Source of the DNA: Photorhabdus australis DSM 17609
GTDB lineage: Bacteria; Pseudomonadota; Gammaproteobacteria; Enterobacterales; Enterobacteriaceae
DNA length: 44,182 nt
Reading direction: 5' to 3'
Assembly (NCBI RefSeq): GCF_000711895.1
Contig: NZ_JONO01000043.1
Coordinates: 1,273-45,454, forward strand
The notes under the pieces are model-generated. The model saw only the letters and a program-made list of their open reading frames with translations, made no database searches and was not told where the DNA came from. This document shows positions 36,332 through 44,182 of this stretch, in pieces (position 1 is the stretch's first letter; each line of letters opens with the position of its first letter). Both the position numbers and the translations under genes were made by a program.

Positions 36332-38437
36332 ATGTTAAAAGATATCTACAAAAAATTAGATTTAGGCTTCAAACAAAAGGTTCCTCAATTCATTCAGAAT
36401 GAAGACTCAGAGAGTGGTTTAACATGTATTGCGATGGTGGGGCATGCTTTTGGTATTAAAATAGAGCTGTCTTCTTTGCGGCAGCGTTTTGGCTCTTCTA
36501 ATATGGAGAGAAATATTTCAGGTTTGGGTGAAGTAGTTAGTAATTTAGGAATGCAGTCACGAGCGCTAAGTTTAGAGCTAGATGAATTACATAATCTAAA
36601 ATTGCCTTGTATCTTAAATTGGGATATGAATCATTTTGTAGTATTAGTCCGTATTCGATTTGGACGATTTATTATTCATGATCCAGAATTTGGTCGTAGA
36701 GTTATCGGGTTAAAAGAGGTTGCCTCTCATTTTACTGGAGTGGCACTTGAATTATGGCCTAATAATGAGTTTAAAATTAAGGTTAAAACTATACGAAACC
36801 CGATAAAACTTATAGAATTGTTTAATAATGTTCAAGGAATTAAGGCATTTTTGGTAAAGTTAATTAGCTTATCTATCATTGTAGAGCTGGTTAATATACT
36901 TTTACCTATTGGAACACAGTTGGTCATGGACCATGTGATTTTATCAAAGGATAAAGATCTATTGGTTCTTATTTGTCTTGGGCTTGTTGTTTTTACACTA
37001 TTTAGGACTTTTGCCAGTTTAATTCGATCTTGGCTTTCTATTGTTATGGGGGCTTTGATTGAAATACAGTGGAAAAATGGCTTATTTAATCACTTAATGG
37101 GGTTGCCTTTAGTCTATTTTGAAAAACGAAAACTTGGAGATATTCAATCGCGTTTTAATTCATTAGATGTTATTCGTGATACGTTTACTGATACCTTAGT
37201 AAGAGGAGTTATTGATAGCATCATGGTAACGGGTGTTTTTATAATGATGTTACTATATGGTGGCTGGTTATTATGGGTTGTGGTGGGATTTACACTTATT
37301 TATACATTACTTAGGGTAATGACTTATGAATATTATCAACAGGCTTCCCATGAACAAATTGTAAAAAATGCTCGGTCAAATTCTCATTTAATGGAGACAT
37401 TGTATGGGATTACTACATTGAAAGTATTAGGTCTTATCAAACATCGTTCACAACAATGGTTAAATCTCAATATAGAAGCAAGTAACTCTCAAATTCGTCT
37501 TAATAAATTTGATATGATTTTCGCTGAAGTCAATGCGTTAATCGTCACTTTAGAACAAATTACTGTGCTTGGATTGGCAACGAATCAAGTGATTAATGAG
37601 AGTATGACGGTAGGAATGTTTGTGGCATTTAATGCGTATCGGGGATTGTTTGCGGATAGGACAGCTAATCTAATTAACATTGTTCTGCAATTCAGAATGT
37701 TGTCGTTACATAACGAGCGTATTTCCGATATTGCTTTATCTAAAACAGAAGGGCAAAAACAATCACGTCGTATTGTTGCACCAGAAAAGGCATCATCTTT
37801 GGAGGTCAGGAACTTAACTTTTCGATATGATGAATATGGTGAGCCAATTATTAATAATCTCAATCTTTGCTTCGAACCTGGTGAGAGTGTTGCTATTGTT
37901 GGTCCTTCTGGTATCGGTAAAACTACATTGATGAAATTAATGGCAGGGTTAATAGAACCTGCTCACGGTGAGATTCTTTTTAATAATATCAATATCATGG
38001 ATATTGGGCTAAATAATTACCGTAAACATATTGCTTGTGTTTTACAGGAAGATAAACTTTTTGCTGGTAGCATTTCTGAAAATATTTCTGGTTTTGATGA
38101 TAATAGAGATGAAATATGGGTTGAGAAATGTGCCATATTGAGCAATATCCATCAAGATATTCTTAAATTACCTATGAAGTATGAAACAATGTTAAGTGAG
38201 TTAGGTGGGAGTTTGTCCGGTGGTCAGAAACAGCGTTTATTGATTGCCAGAGCTCTTTATCGTCGCCCGAATATTTTATTCATGGATGAAGCAACTAGTC
38301 ACTTAGATATTGATAATGAAGCTTCTATTAATGCTGCGATTTCAGCTTTATCGATAACTCGGATAATTATTGCACATCGTCCATCAACCATTGCTTGTGC
38401 AGATCGGGTGATAACTCTATCTAATGTAGAATCATAA
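36332..38437 (+). CDS. CvaB-like peptide-exporting ABC transporter with altered C39 domain
   Basis: 701 residues in CvaB order: C39-type peptidase domain (1-140), six-helix membrane domain (about 165-445), ATPase (about 490-701). The ATPase is intact: Walker A VAIVGPSGIGKTTLM, signature GGSLSGGQKQR, Walker B ILFMDEATSHLD, His in IIAHRPS. The peptidase domain keeps His101 (DMNHFVVLV) and Asp117 (IIHDPEFG) and Cys32, but the catalytic Cys of the ECGLAC motif is Ser28 (ESGLTC, codon AGT 36413-36415). Close to CvaB over its whole length, so it should export a small peptide, most simply the adjacent xyeA product. Cleaving the leader itself is doubtful. A truncated ERIC begins right after the stop. 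Confidence 0.9.
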   Translation: MLKDIYKKLDLGFKQKVPQFIQNEDSESGLTCIAMVGHAFGIKIELSSLRQRFGSSNMERNISGLGEVVSNLGMQSRALSLELDELHNLKLPCILNWDMNHFVVLVRIRFGRFIIHDPEFGRRVIGLKEVASHFTGVALELWPNNEFKIKVKTIRNPIKLIELFNNVQGIKAFLVKLISLSIIVELVNILLPIGTQLVMDHVILSKDKDLLVLICLGLVVFTLFRTFASLIRSWLSIVMGALIEIQWKNGLFNHLMGLPLVYFEKRKLGDIQSRFNSLDVIRDTFTDTLVRGVIDSIMVTGVFIMMLLYGGWLLWVVVGFTLIYTLLRVMTYEYYQQASHEQIVKNARSNSHLMETLYGITTLKVLGLIKHRSQQWLNLNIEASNSQIRLNKFDMIFAEVNALIVTLEQITVLGLATNQVINESMTVGMFVAFNAYRGLFADRTANLINIVLQFRMLSLHNERISDIALSKTEGQKQSRRIVAPEKASSLEVRNLTFRYDEYGEPIINNLNLCFEPGESVAIVGPSGIGKTTLMKLMAGLIEPAHGEILFNNINIMDIGLNNYRKHIACVLQEDKLFAGSISENISGFDDNRDEIWVEKCAILSNIHQDILKLPMKYETMLSELGGSLSGGQKQRLLIARALYRRPNILFMDEATSHLDIDNEASINAAISALSITRIIIAHRPSTIACADRVITLSNVES

Positions 38438-38439
38438 TA

Positions 38440-38484
38440 GTGAGTGCAGCCAACAAAGAAGCAACTTGAAAGATAACGGGTATA
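38440..38484. repeat. Half ERIC after the exporter operon
   Basis: GTGAGTGCAGCCAACAAAGA followed by the terminal ACTTGAAAGATAACGGGTATA. It starts 3 bases after the ABC transporter stop codon and marks the border with the mltD core block. Confidence 0.85.
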
Positions 38485-38553
38485 AAGGCAATGGCCCCAA
38501 AAGAGGGCCATCTATTATTGTCATCCTTTAAACCATCTTCCTGGGAAAATATC

Positions 38554-39918
38554 TTAAGCTTCATCAGAAAATTCATCGACATAAAGCGTTAATTCAATTC
38601 CAGGTTTTACATCTGTAATTTTTATGTCATCGTTCCAGCTTATTAAGTCTTTGATCTTGATACCGTGACGTTTAGCAATACTGGCCACTGAATCGCCTTG
38701 ACGAACGCGATAAATAATAGCGTTGTCGTTATTTACCCTCAATGTCTGCCCGATTTTTAATAACTTGGCAGTCTTTAGGTTATTCATCCGCTGCAATTCA
38801 CGGATGGAAATATTAAACCGTTTTGCAATTACGGATAAGGTATCACCTGAACGAACTTTATATTGGCTTTGTTTATTCAGGCGGAGGTTGTTTTTCGCAA
38901 CTGCCTGACGAATATTGTTTAAAACGGTTCCATCTGCCAGTGAGTTTTTAAATTGATCAACTTTTGCCTTCGGCAGCATGATGTAATGCGGGCCATTAGG
39001 CGATGTTACTCCTCGCTTATATCCGGGGTTGTATGCCTTAATAGAAGTCAGGGACATGCCTGCCATTTCTGCGGCTTGAGACAGTGTGATTTGCTGTCCA
39101 ACATCAACTTGGGCAAGCGCGCGTTGATGATTGGATTTTGGCAACGTAACGCCATATTTATCGCTGTTGCGGATAACATCACTAAGCGCCAGAACCTTAG
39201 GCACATAGATCGCAGTTTCCCTTGGCAGTGATAATGACCAGAAATTTGTCGGCTTGCCTTTTGCTGCATTTCCTTTCATTGCACGTATCACACGGCCTTC
39301 GCCGCTGTTGTAAGCAGCGATAGTCAATAGCCAATCGCCATTGAACATTTTATTTAGGCGTTGCAACAAGTCCAATGCGGCGGTTGTTGAGGCGGCAACA
39401 TCTCGGCGTGCATCGTACCATTTGTCTTGAGTCAGACCGTAGTTGCGACCAGTATCCGGGACGATCTGCCACAGACCTGCTGCTTTAGCGCGTGAGGTAG
39501 CATGCGGGTTAAAAGCACTCTCCACTATGGGTACTAGCACCAGTTCCATCGGCATATCGCGTTGTTTGATCTGCCCGACTATCCAGTACATATACGGTTC
39601 AGCCCGTAAAGTTACATCGTGGAGATAGCTCTTGTGTTTTAAGTAGTAATTTCGTTGTTCACGAACCCTGTAATTATCAGGGAACTTCATCTTCAACTCA
39701 TCACGGATGTATCCCCACAGTTCTTGTTGACTGACAGGATCACCATCCTTCCAGCGGGCAGCGAACTGACCGGTAGCATCAGTTGCTGCTTTCTTGCCTG
39801 TTTTCAGACTCGTTGAAGACGAATTCTGCGCCCGTTGTCCGGCTGCCGTAGACCAATCTGGCCCGGATTGACAGCCAACCAGCAAGACAGATGCGAACAG
39901 AATCGCTTTTGTCTTCAT
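38554..39918 (-). CDS. mltD: Membrane-bound lytic murein transglycosylase D
   Basis: A 454-residue lipoprotein (signal MKTKAILFASVLLVGC, Cys16) that cleaves peptidoglycan glycan strands forming 1,6-anhydro ends. The lysozyme-like SLT domain is about 95-240 with catalytic Glu in VESAFNPHATSRAKAAGLWQ and NSGEGRV. Two LysM repeats follow: YKVRSGDTLSVIAKRFNIS and YRVRQGDSVASIAKRHGIK. Length equals E. coli (452). It is 71 bases downstream of gloB on the same strand, as in E. coli. Confidence 0.96.
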   Translation of the reverse strand: MKTKAILFASVLLVGCQSGPDWSTAAGQRAQNSSSTSLKTGKKAATDATGQFAARWKDGDPVSQQELWGYIRDELKMKFPDNYRVREQRNYYLKHKSYLHDVTLRAEPYMYWIVGQIKQRDMPMELVLVPIVESAFNPHATSRAKAAGLWQIVPDTGRNYGLTQDKWYDARRDVAASTTAALDLLQRLNKMFNGDWLLTIAAYNSGEGRVIRAMKGNAAKGKPTNFWSLSLPRETAIYVPKVLALSDVIRNSDKYGVTLPKSNHQRALAQVDVGQQITLSQAAEMAGMSLTSIKAYNPGYKRGVTSPNGPHYIMLPKAKVDQFKNSLADGTVLNNIRQAVAKNNLRLNKQSQYKVRSGDTLSVIAKRFNISIRELQRMNNLKTAKLLKIGQTLRVNNDNAIIYRVRQGDSVASIAKRHGIKIKDLISWNDDIKITDVKPGIELTLYVDEFSDEA

Positions 39919-39989
39919 GATTAGTTTTTATGGTTGCTTAAAAGACGAGCAATAATACTTACCTTAGCTTGATATAGCAACCACCGAAA

Positions 39990-40742
39990 TCAGAATTGGT
40001 CTTTATTCATTCTGAGTTGACGGAAAATGGCAGAAAGTGGTTGGGAGTTGGGTTTAATGCCAATATTTCTTTGTAAATCAATATCATCACATTTTAGGAA
40101 AATATTGATTTTTTTTTCGATTTGTAATGTAGTTGGTACTGTTGGTTGATTATTTTCCCTCATTTGGGTTACTTTTTGCTGATATTCGCTGATAGCTTGA
40201 TTGGGCAAAATCGCGTGAGCAAACTTCATATTAGAAACGGTATATTCATGAGCGCAACAGATGAGTGTGTCATCAGGTAGCTCAGCTATTTTTCCTATAG
40301 ATGTATACATTTGCTCAGCTGTTCCTTCAAAAAGACGTCCGCAGCCACCGGAAAATAATGTATCCCCACAAAAGAGGTAAGGTGCTTGATAAAAAGCAAT
40401 ATGTCCCAGAGTATGCCCTGGAACATCGATAACCTGGAAAGAAAAATTACCGAAATTGATGCTATTACCACCACGTACTATCATTGTAGCACCTTTGGTC
40501 TGTGTCTCCGCCGGGCCATATACTGGTAGTTCAGGGAACTGCTCAAGAATGCCTGGAACGCCACCAACATGATCGTGATGGTGATGGGTAAGTAGAATTG
40601 CATCGGGTATCCAGTCGTGTGATTTTAAGGTATCAAGAACGGGTTGTGATTCCGCAGGATCGACGATTACAGAGTGTCTATTGTCATCACAGAGTAACCA
40701 AATGTAATTATCTGCAAGGGCAGGAATGCTGATAAGCTTCAT
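39990..40742 (-). CDS. gloB: Hydroxyacylglutathione hydrolase (glyoxalase II)
   Basis: 250 residues, metallo-beta-lactamase fold. It hydrolyses S-lactoylglutathione to lactate and glutathione, completing methylglyoxal detoxification. Metal motif [10 protein letters not shown] (about 53-62), further ligands in [22 protein letters not shown] and CAHEYTVSN. Length as E. coli (251). Start ATG 40742, divergent from yafS, as in E. coli. Confidence 0.96.
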   Translation of the reverse strand: MKLISIPALADNYIWLLCDDNRHSVIVDPAESQPVLDTLKSHDWIPDAILLTHHHHDHVGGVPGILEQFPELPVYGPAETQTKGATMIVRGGNSINFGNFSFQVIDVPGHTLGHIAFYQAPYLFCGDTLFSGGCGRLFEGTAEQMYTSIGKIAELPDDTLICCAHEYTVSNMKFAHAILPNQAISEYQQKVTQMRENNQPTVPTTLQIEKKINIFLKCDDIDLQRNIGIKPNSQPLSAIFRQLRMNKDQF

Positions 40743-40786
40743 TGTATGCCTCTTATTAACAGTAGTTTATTAAGGAAAAAGAAGCC

Positions 40787-41503
40787 ATGAAATCTGCACA
40801 TACAATACAGAATATGAGTCCCCCGGCTTCTTGGGCTGATTTACCTTGGGGTGAGTATTACCGTGCCGCTTTGGAACGCAAATTACAACCCTGGTGGCAG
40901 AAAATATTTGGTTTCCATCTGTTGAAAATAGGTAACTTGAGTGCCGAAATTGATAGCAAAGAGTGTCCAATCTTTAATCAGATTAATGTTGGTAAGGAAG
41001 GGAAGAATATGCAGGTGATTACCGATCCTTACCATCTGCCATTTGAAGAAAAATCTGTTGATGCTTGTTTGCTTAGCCATATGCTGGCCTACAGTGATGA
41101 TCCTCATCGCCTGTTACGAGAAGTTGATCGAGTGATGATTGATGATGGTTGGTTGATCATTAGTGGCTTCAATTCATTGAGTCTGCTTGGTTTAGGGAAA
41201 TTAGTGCCCGGATTATGGCGCTATCAGCCCTATTGTAGCCATATGTTTTCCCTGATGCGCCAACTTGATTGGTTAAGTCTGCTGAATTACGAAGTACTGT
41301 ATCGCGGAAATTTTCAGGTATTACCCTGGCGGAATGAAACTGGCTTTTTTAATCGGTACTTGCCTGTATTTGGTTGTGTGAGTCTGATTATTGCCCGTAA
41401 ACGGACGTTGCCATTAACTCTGAACCAGATAAAAGTCACATTGCTAAAGCCCAAATTGAATAGTGCGGTTGGCGCAACAAAATGTTATCGAAAGCGCAGT
41501 TAA
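40787..41503 (+). CDS. yafS: SAM-dependent methyltransferase YafS
   Basis: 238 residues. The motif [43 protein letters not shown] is that of class-I methyltransferases; the first SAM-binding glycine motif is weak, as is usual for YafS. Position between gloB and rnhA matches E. coli yafS (240 residues). Substrate unknown. Its stop overlaps the rnhA stop by 4 bases on the opposite strand. Confidence 0.85.
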   Translation: MKSAHTIQNMSPPASWADLPWGEYYRAALERKLQPWWQKIFGFHLLKIGNLSAEIDSKECPIFNQINVGKEGKNMQVITDPYHLPFEEKSVDACLLSHMLAYSDDPHRLLREVDRVMIDDGWLIISGFNSLSLLGLGKLVPGLWRYQPYCSHMFSLMRQLDWLSLLNYEVLYRGNFQVLPWRNETGFFNRYLPVFGCVSLIIARKRTLPLTLNQIKVTLLKPKLNSAVGATKCYRKRS

Positions 41504-41970
41504 TCTGTATTTTCGATATATCCAGTGTCGGTTTCTGTTGGTGAGTTTGCCGCAGTGCGAGCTAATTCATCACAACGTTCATTTTCACGATGCCCGGCAT
41601 GGCCTTTGACCCATTGCCAGTCAATTTCATGGCGGGTAATTGCCTGGTCAAGGCGCAGCCACAAATCTATATTGCTGACTGGGGATTTATCTGTTTTACG
41701 CCAGCCACGCTTTTTCCAGTTATGAATCCATTTTGTGATACCTTGACGTACATATTGGCTGTCCGTGGTTAACACAATTTTGCAGGGTCGGGTCAGTGTT
41801 TCCAGACCAATAATGGCAGCCATCAGCTCCATCCTGTTGTTGGTTGTACGATGAAAGCCCTGGCTGAGGGTTCTTTCGTGTTGTTGATAACGTAGTAAAA
41901 CACCGTATCCACCTGGCCCCGGATTTCCGAGACAAGATCCGTCGGTGAAAATTTCTACCTGCTTGTTCAT
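41500..41970 (-). CDS. rnhA: Ribonuclease HI
   Basis: 156 residues from ATG 41970 ([11 protein letters not shown]), which matches E. coli RNase HI (155). An upstream in-frame ATG at 42015 would add 15 residues and crowd the dnaQ promoter. It degrades RNA in RNA-DNA hybrids. Catalytic acids: Asp in FTDGSC, Glu in NNRMELMAA, Asp in TTDSQYV, Asp in ERCDELAR. Divergent from dnaQ, the conserved enterobacterial arrangement. Confidence 0.96.
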   Translation of the reverse strand: MNKQVEIFTDGSCLGNPGPGGYGVLLRYQQHERTLSQGFHRTTNNRMELMAAIIGLETLTRPCKIVLTTDSQYVRQGITKWIHNWKKRGWRKTDKSPVSNIDLWLRLDQAITRHEIDWQWVKGHAGHRENERCDELARTAANSPTETDTGYIENTD

Positions 41971-42026
41971 CTCTGGTAGACTCTTCTTATTCATCCAAAA
42001 CCTTAAGTTTGACATAAAAAGGCATT

Positions 42027-42773
42027 ATGAGCACTGCAATTACACGACAAGTTGTCCTTGATACCGAAACCACTGGTATGAATAAATTAGGTGTTCACTA
42101 TGAAGGACACAAAATTATTGAAATTGGGGCTGTAGAGGTTATTAACCGTCGTTTGACTGGCCGCCATTTTCATATCTATGTTAAACCTGACAGATTGGTC
42201 GATCCTGAAGCGTTTGAAGTTCATGGAATAAGTGATGAATTCTTGCAAGATAAGCCGCTGTTTGCTGATATTGCAGATGAATTTATTGAATTTATTCGCG
42301 GTGCTGAATTGATCATCCATAACGCCTCCTTTGATATCGGCTTTATGGATTATGAGTTTGGGAAACTGAACCGTGATATTCCGCCAACTGCTGACTTCTG
42401 CAAAGTTACTGATAGTTTACAACTCGCGAGAGAGTTATTCCCGGGGAAAAGAAACAACCTCGATGCGTTGTGTGATCGCTATGATATAGACAACTCTAAA
42501 AGAACCCTGCACGGGGCATTACTTGATGCTGAGATATTGGCTGATGTCTATCTAATAATGACAGGCGGGCAGACGGCTCTTGCATTTTCGATGGAAGGTG
42601 ATGTGTCTGGCCGTGCTAATGTTTCTGGCGTACAGCGTATTACTCGTCCGCAAACTGCGTTAAAGGTGATTTACGCAACAGATGAAGAACTCGCGGCTCA
42701 TGAATCCAGACTGGATTTAGTTGAAAAGAAAGGTGGAAGTTGTTTGTGGCGTACAAATTCTGGACAGAGTTAA
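42027..42773 (+). CDS. dnaQ: DNA polymerase III epsilon subunit (proofreading exonuclease)
   Basis: 248 residues. DEDD exonuclease motifs: LDTETTGMN (ExoI), HNASFDIGFMDYEFGKL (ExoII) and HGALLDAEILADVY (ExoIII), then a flexible C-terminal segment that binds the alpha subunit. Length as E. coli (243). tRNA-Asp follows 130 bases on, again as in E. coli. Confidence 0.97.
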   Translation: MSTAITRQVVLDTETTGMNKLGVHYEGHKIIEIGAVEVINRRLTGRHFHIYVKPDRLVDPEAFEVHGISDEFLQDKPLFADIADEFIEFIRGAELIIHNASFDIGFMDYEFGKLNRDIPPTADFCKVTDSLQLARELFPGKRNNLDALCDRYDIDNSKRTLHGALLDAEILADVYLIMTGGQTALAFSMEGDVSGRANVSGVQRITRPQTALKVIYATDEELAAHESRLDLVEKKGGSCLWRTNSGQS

Positions 42774-42902
42774 AATAAAATCGCAGATAAATTACCTTTT
42801 AGGGTGAAAAGTTGATCAAACACGTCGCTTTGTTATAAAAAATATTGACGGAATGAATTTGGGTTCGTAATATTCACCACGTTCTTAACCAGAACGCTGC
42901 GC

Positions 42903-42979
42903 GGTGCGGTAGTTCAGTCGGTTAGAATACCGGCCTGTCACGCCGGGGGTCGCGGGTTCGAGTCCCGTCCGCACCGCCA
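42903..42979 (+). tRNA. tRNA-Asp (GTC)
   Basis: 77 nt with encoded CCA. Acceptor GGTGCGG / CCGCACC pairs fully, D arm TTCAGTCGGTTAGAA, anticodon GTC at 42937-42939 in CCTGTCACG, T arm GCGGGTTCGAGTCCCG. Position after dnaQ corresponds to E. coli aspV. Confidence 0.98.
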
Positions 42980-42987
42980 AAATTCCT

Positions 42988-43015
42988 AAGCCCTGGGTAA
43001 TTTCCCGGGGCTTTT
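42988..43015 (+). terminator. Terminator after tRNA-Asp
   Basis: AAGCCCTGGG - TAATTT - CCCGGGGCTT with one T-G wobble, followed by a T run. Confidence 0.85.
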
Positions 43016-43090
43016 TCATTTACGTCATATCTACATAATAATCTCTTTATATACCATGGTGGTATTGCATTGAAATAAGACATTAATATG

Positions 43091-43342
43091 CTACCAGCAT
43101 TCTATGCCTTTTATCAGAAACTTATTTTCTTTACCGGGCTTATAGCGTGATGGCCAAATATCGGATGGATGTAGACCCAATTCGATAGCGATCAAGGCTT
43201 CTCCCTTTGGCCATGGGCGATGTAATGCATTACTCAGTGTAGATGACGCCAGGCCTGCTTTGCGGGAAACCGCTGAAAGATTTGTTCCTTGTTTGCGCAG
43301 GGCTGCAATAATATCTGCCGGATGCCAATCTTGGATACCCAT
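43091..43342 (-). CDS. Ner-like (Nlp/SfsB family) DNA-binding protein
   Basis: 83 residues from ATG 43342 with CAGGAGAT upstream. DWHPADIIAALRKQGTNLSAVSRKAGLASSTLSNALHR, WPKGEALIAIEL and IWPSRYKP make it a close paralogue of the 71-residue protein at 21707, with a C-terminal extension of 12 residues (ENKFLIKGIECW). Winged-helix regulator; likely a transcription modulator. It sits next to tRNA-Asp, at the edge of a new accessory segment. Confidence 0.88.
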   Translation of the reverse strand: MGIQDWHPADIIAALRKQGTNLSAVSRKAGLASSTLSNALHRPWPKGEALIAIELGLHPSDIWPSRYKPGKENKFLIKGIECW

Positions 43343-43752
43343 AATAATCTCCTGATTTTAATTATGAGGAAATATTGATAACAAATAAATTATCGATACT
43401 TTTATTGTTTAATAGTAATTAAGCACAGATTATCAATGAGGATGAATTAAAGAGGCTATAGAAAAGAATACTTAGTAATTAAATGGATGGTTTGAAAAAA
43501 TGTTCCATGTATATTGAAGATGTTCTTGTAGAATGTAAAGACCAAATTCATTGTTTTTGCGAAGTATTATTAATTTAATAGCTGAATTGATTTATAGTTT
43601 CTTACAGGTATTACAGGTACTTTAATCATATTTTCCTGCAATATGACATAAAATTTTAGTTTCATTAGTGATAAATCTAGAGCTGATATTATAGCAGAAT
43701 AAAAAATCGTTGCCCGATATTTTTATAATGGTATTATTGTAAAAATCACCTC
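43343..43752. other. AT-rich intergenic region
   Basis: About 400 bases between the Ner-like gene and the next ERIC. No gene, repeat or convincing regulatory site is visible. Confidence 0.5.
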
Positions 43753-43879
43753 TATACCCTTCATCTTTCAAGCTGCTGTTTTGTTGGCTGCGTTCACTTA
43801 CCCCAGTCACATAGTTATCTATGCTCCTGGGGATGCGTTCTCTTGTCGCCGCATTGCAACTTGAAATCTATTGGGTATA
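43753..43879. repeat. Full-length ERIC element (127 bp) next to IS630
   Basis: TATACCC to GGGTATA with central ACCCCAGTCACATAG ... CTATGCTCCTGGGG; second ERIC type. Its right-end TA directly borders the IS630 upstream sequence. Confidence 0.92.
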
Positions 43880-43937
43880 TACCCGTAATCATTGAAGATG
43901 CTTGATTTTATCCGAAATGGAGATCATTATCCTCGCT

Positions 43938-44182
43938 ATGAAAATATTTATTACATCAGAACAAAAAATCAAACTTGAACGTCTTCACGACACCACTCGC
44001 GATGGTCAAGTACGAGACAGAATAAAAGCCATCCTTCTGGCTTCTGAAGGGTGGAGTTCTGTGATGATCGCCCAGGCATTGCGACTCCATCAGACCACCG
44101 TTGACCGCCATATCAGTGATTACCTCAATCAAGGTAAACTGAAATCGGATAATGGGGGGTCTGACAGTTTGCTTTCCCGAGA
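43938..44182 (+). mobile_element. IS630-family transposase, 5' part (runs off the window)
   Basis: ATG 43938 opens MKIFITSEQKIKLERLHDTT, RDGQVRDRIKAILLASEGWS and an HTH reading MIAQALRLHQTTVDRHISDYLNQGKL, the N-terminal DNA-binding domain of IS630-type DDE transposases. The frame is open to the right edge, so the catalytic domain is unseen. The preceding 56 bases (from about 43880) would hold the left inverted repeat. Confidence 0.8.

Noticed and set aside
41500-42015. Longer RNase HI starting at ATG 42015
   Set aside because: The extra 15 residues are not found in E. coli RNase HI and would overlap the dnaQ promoter; ATG 41970 aligns exactly.

Overview
The window looks like a chromosomal segment of a low-GC, insect-associated member of the Enterobacterales, most likely Photorhabdus. 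Three pieces of evidence support this. The housekeeping blocks keep the enterobacterial order (hemL, erpA, btuF, mtnN, dgt; barA divergent from rlmD-relA-mazG-pyrG-eno; mltD, gloB, yafS, rnhA, dnaQ, tRNA-Asp). ERIC repeats are unusually dense. The accessory genes (PAS-type LuxR solos, Ner-like regulators, a Tox-REase-5/Imm52 pair, Xye-type RiPP maturase) are typical of Photorhabdus and Xenorhabdus.

Layout. 1-600: 3' end of a possible contact-dependent-inhibition immunity gene and a small DUF397-like gene. 600-9230: hemL, a DUF1460-like lipoprotein, erpA, btuF, mtnN, dgt and a short barA. 9390-13820: rlmD, relA, mazG. 13870-17880: an accessory insert between mazG and pyrG, with a broken leader gene plus an ABC permease/ATPase pair and, on the other strand, a putative effector/immunity operon. 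18330-21380: pyrG and eno. 21560-43000 alternates accessory and core DNA: a Ner-like regulator, a tandem duplication of a PAS-LuxR gene (one copy broken by an ERIC), an INDY-type dicarboxylate transporter, a PIN toxin whose antitoxin is split into two halves 3 kb apart, kinase/MFS/2OG-oxygenase genes under a perfect CRP-type site, a DUF2975/HTH pair, a small secreted protein, then a RiPP locus. Core genes resume with mltD to dnaQ and tRNA-Asp. The end holds a second Ner-like gene, an ERIC and the start of an IS630-type transposase.

The most interesting system is at 32960-38437. A 59-residue precursor gene ends in an aromatic-rich tail (WNSNVHSYRF). It sits directly behind a radical SAM/SPASM maturase of the XyeB type, which makes three-residue cyclophanes (triceptides). 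A divergent CvaA/CvaB-like exporter pair follows. The exporter's C39 peptidase domain has Ser where the catalytic Cys should be, so leader removal by this protein is doubtful. The second theme is the ERIC repeat. Twelve full or partial copies are present. One breaks a luxR gene, one rewrites the end of a toxin, one helped kill a small gene and one remnant supplies the start codon of mazG. The broken luxR copy and its intact paralogue together show that the element inserted at a TA with TA duplication.
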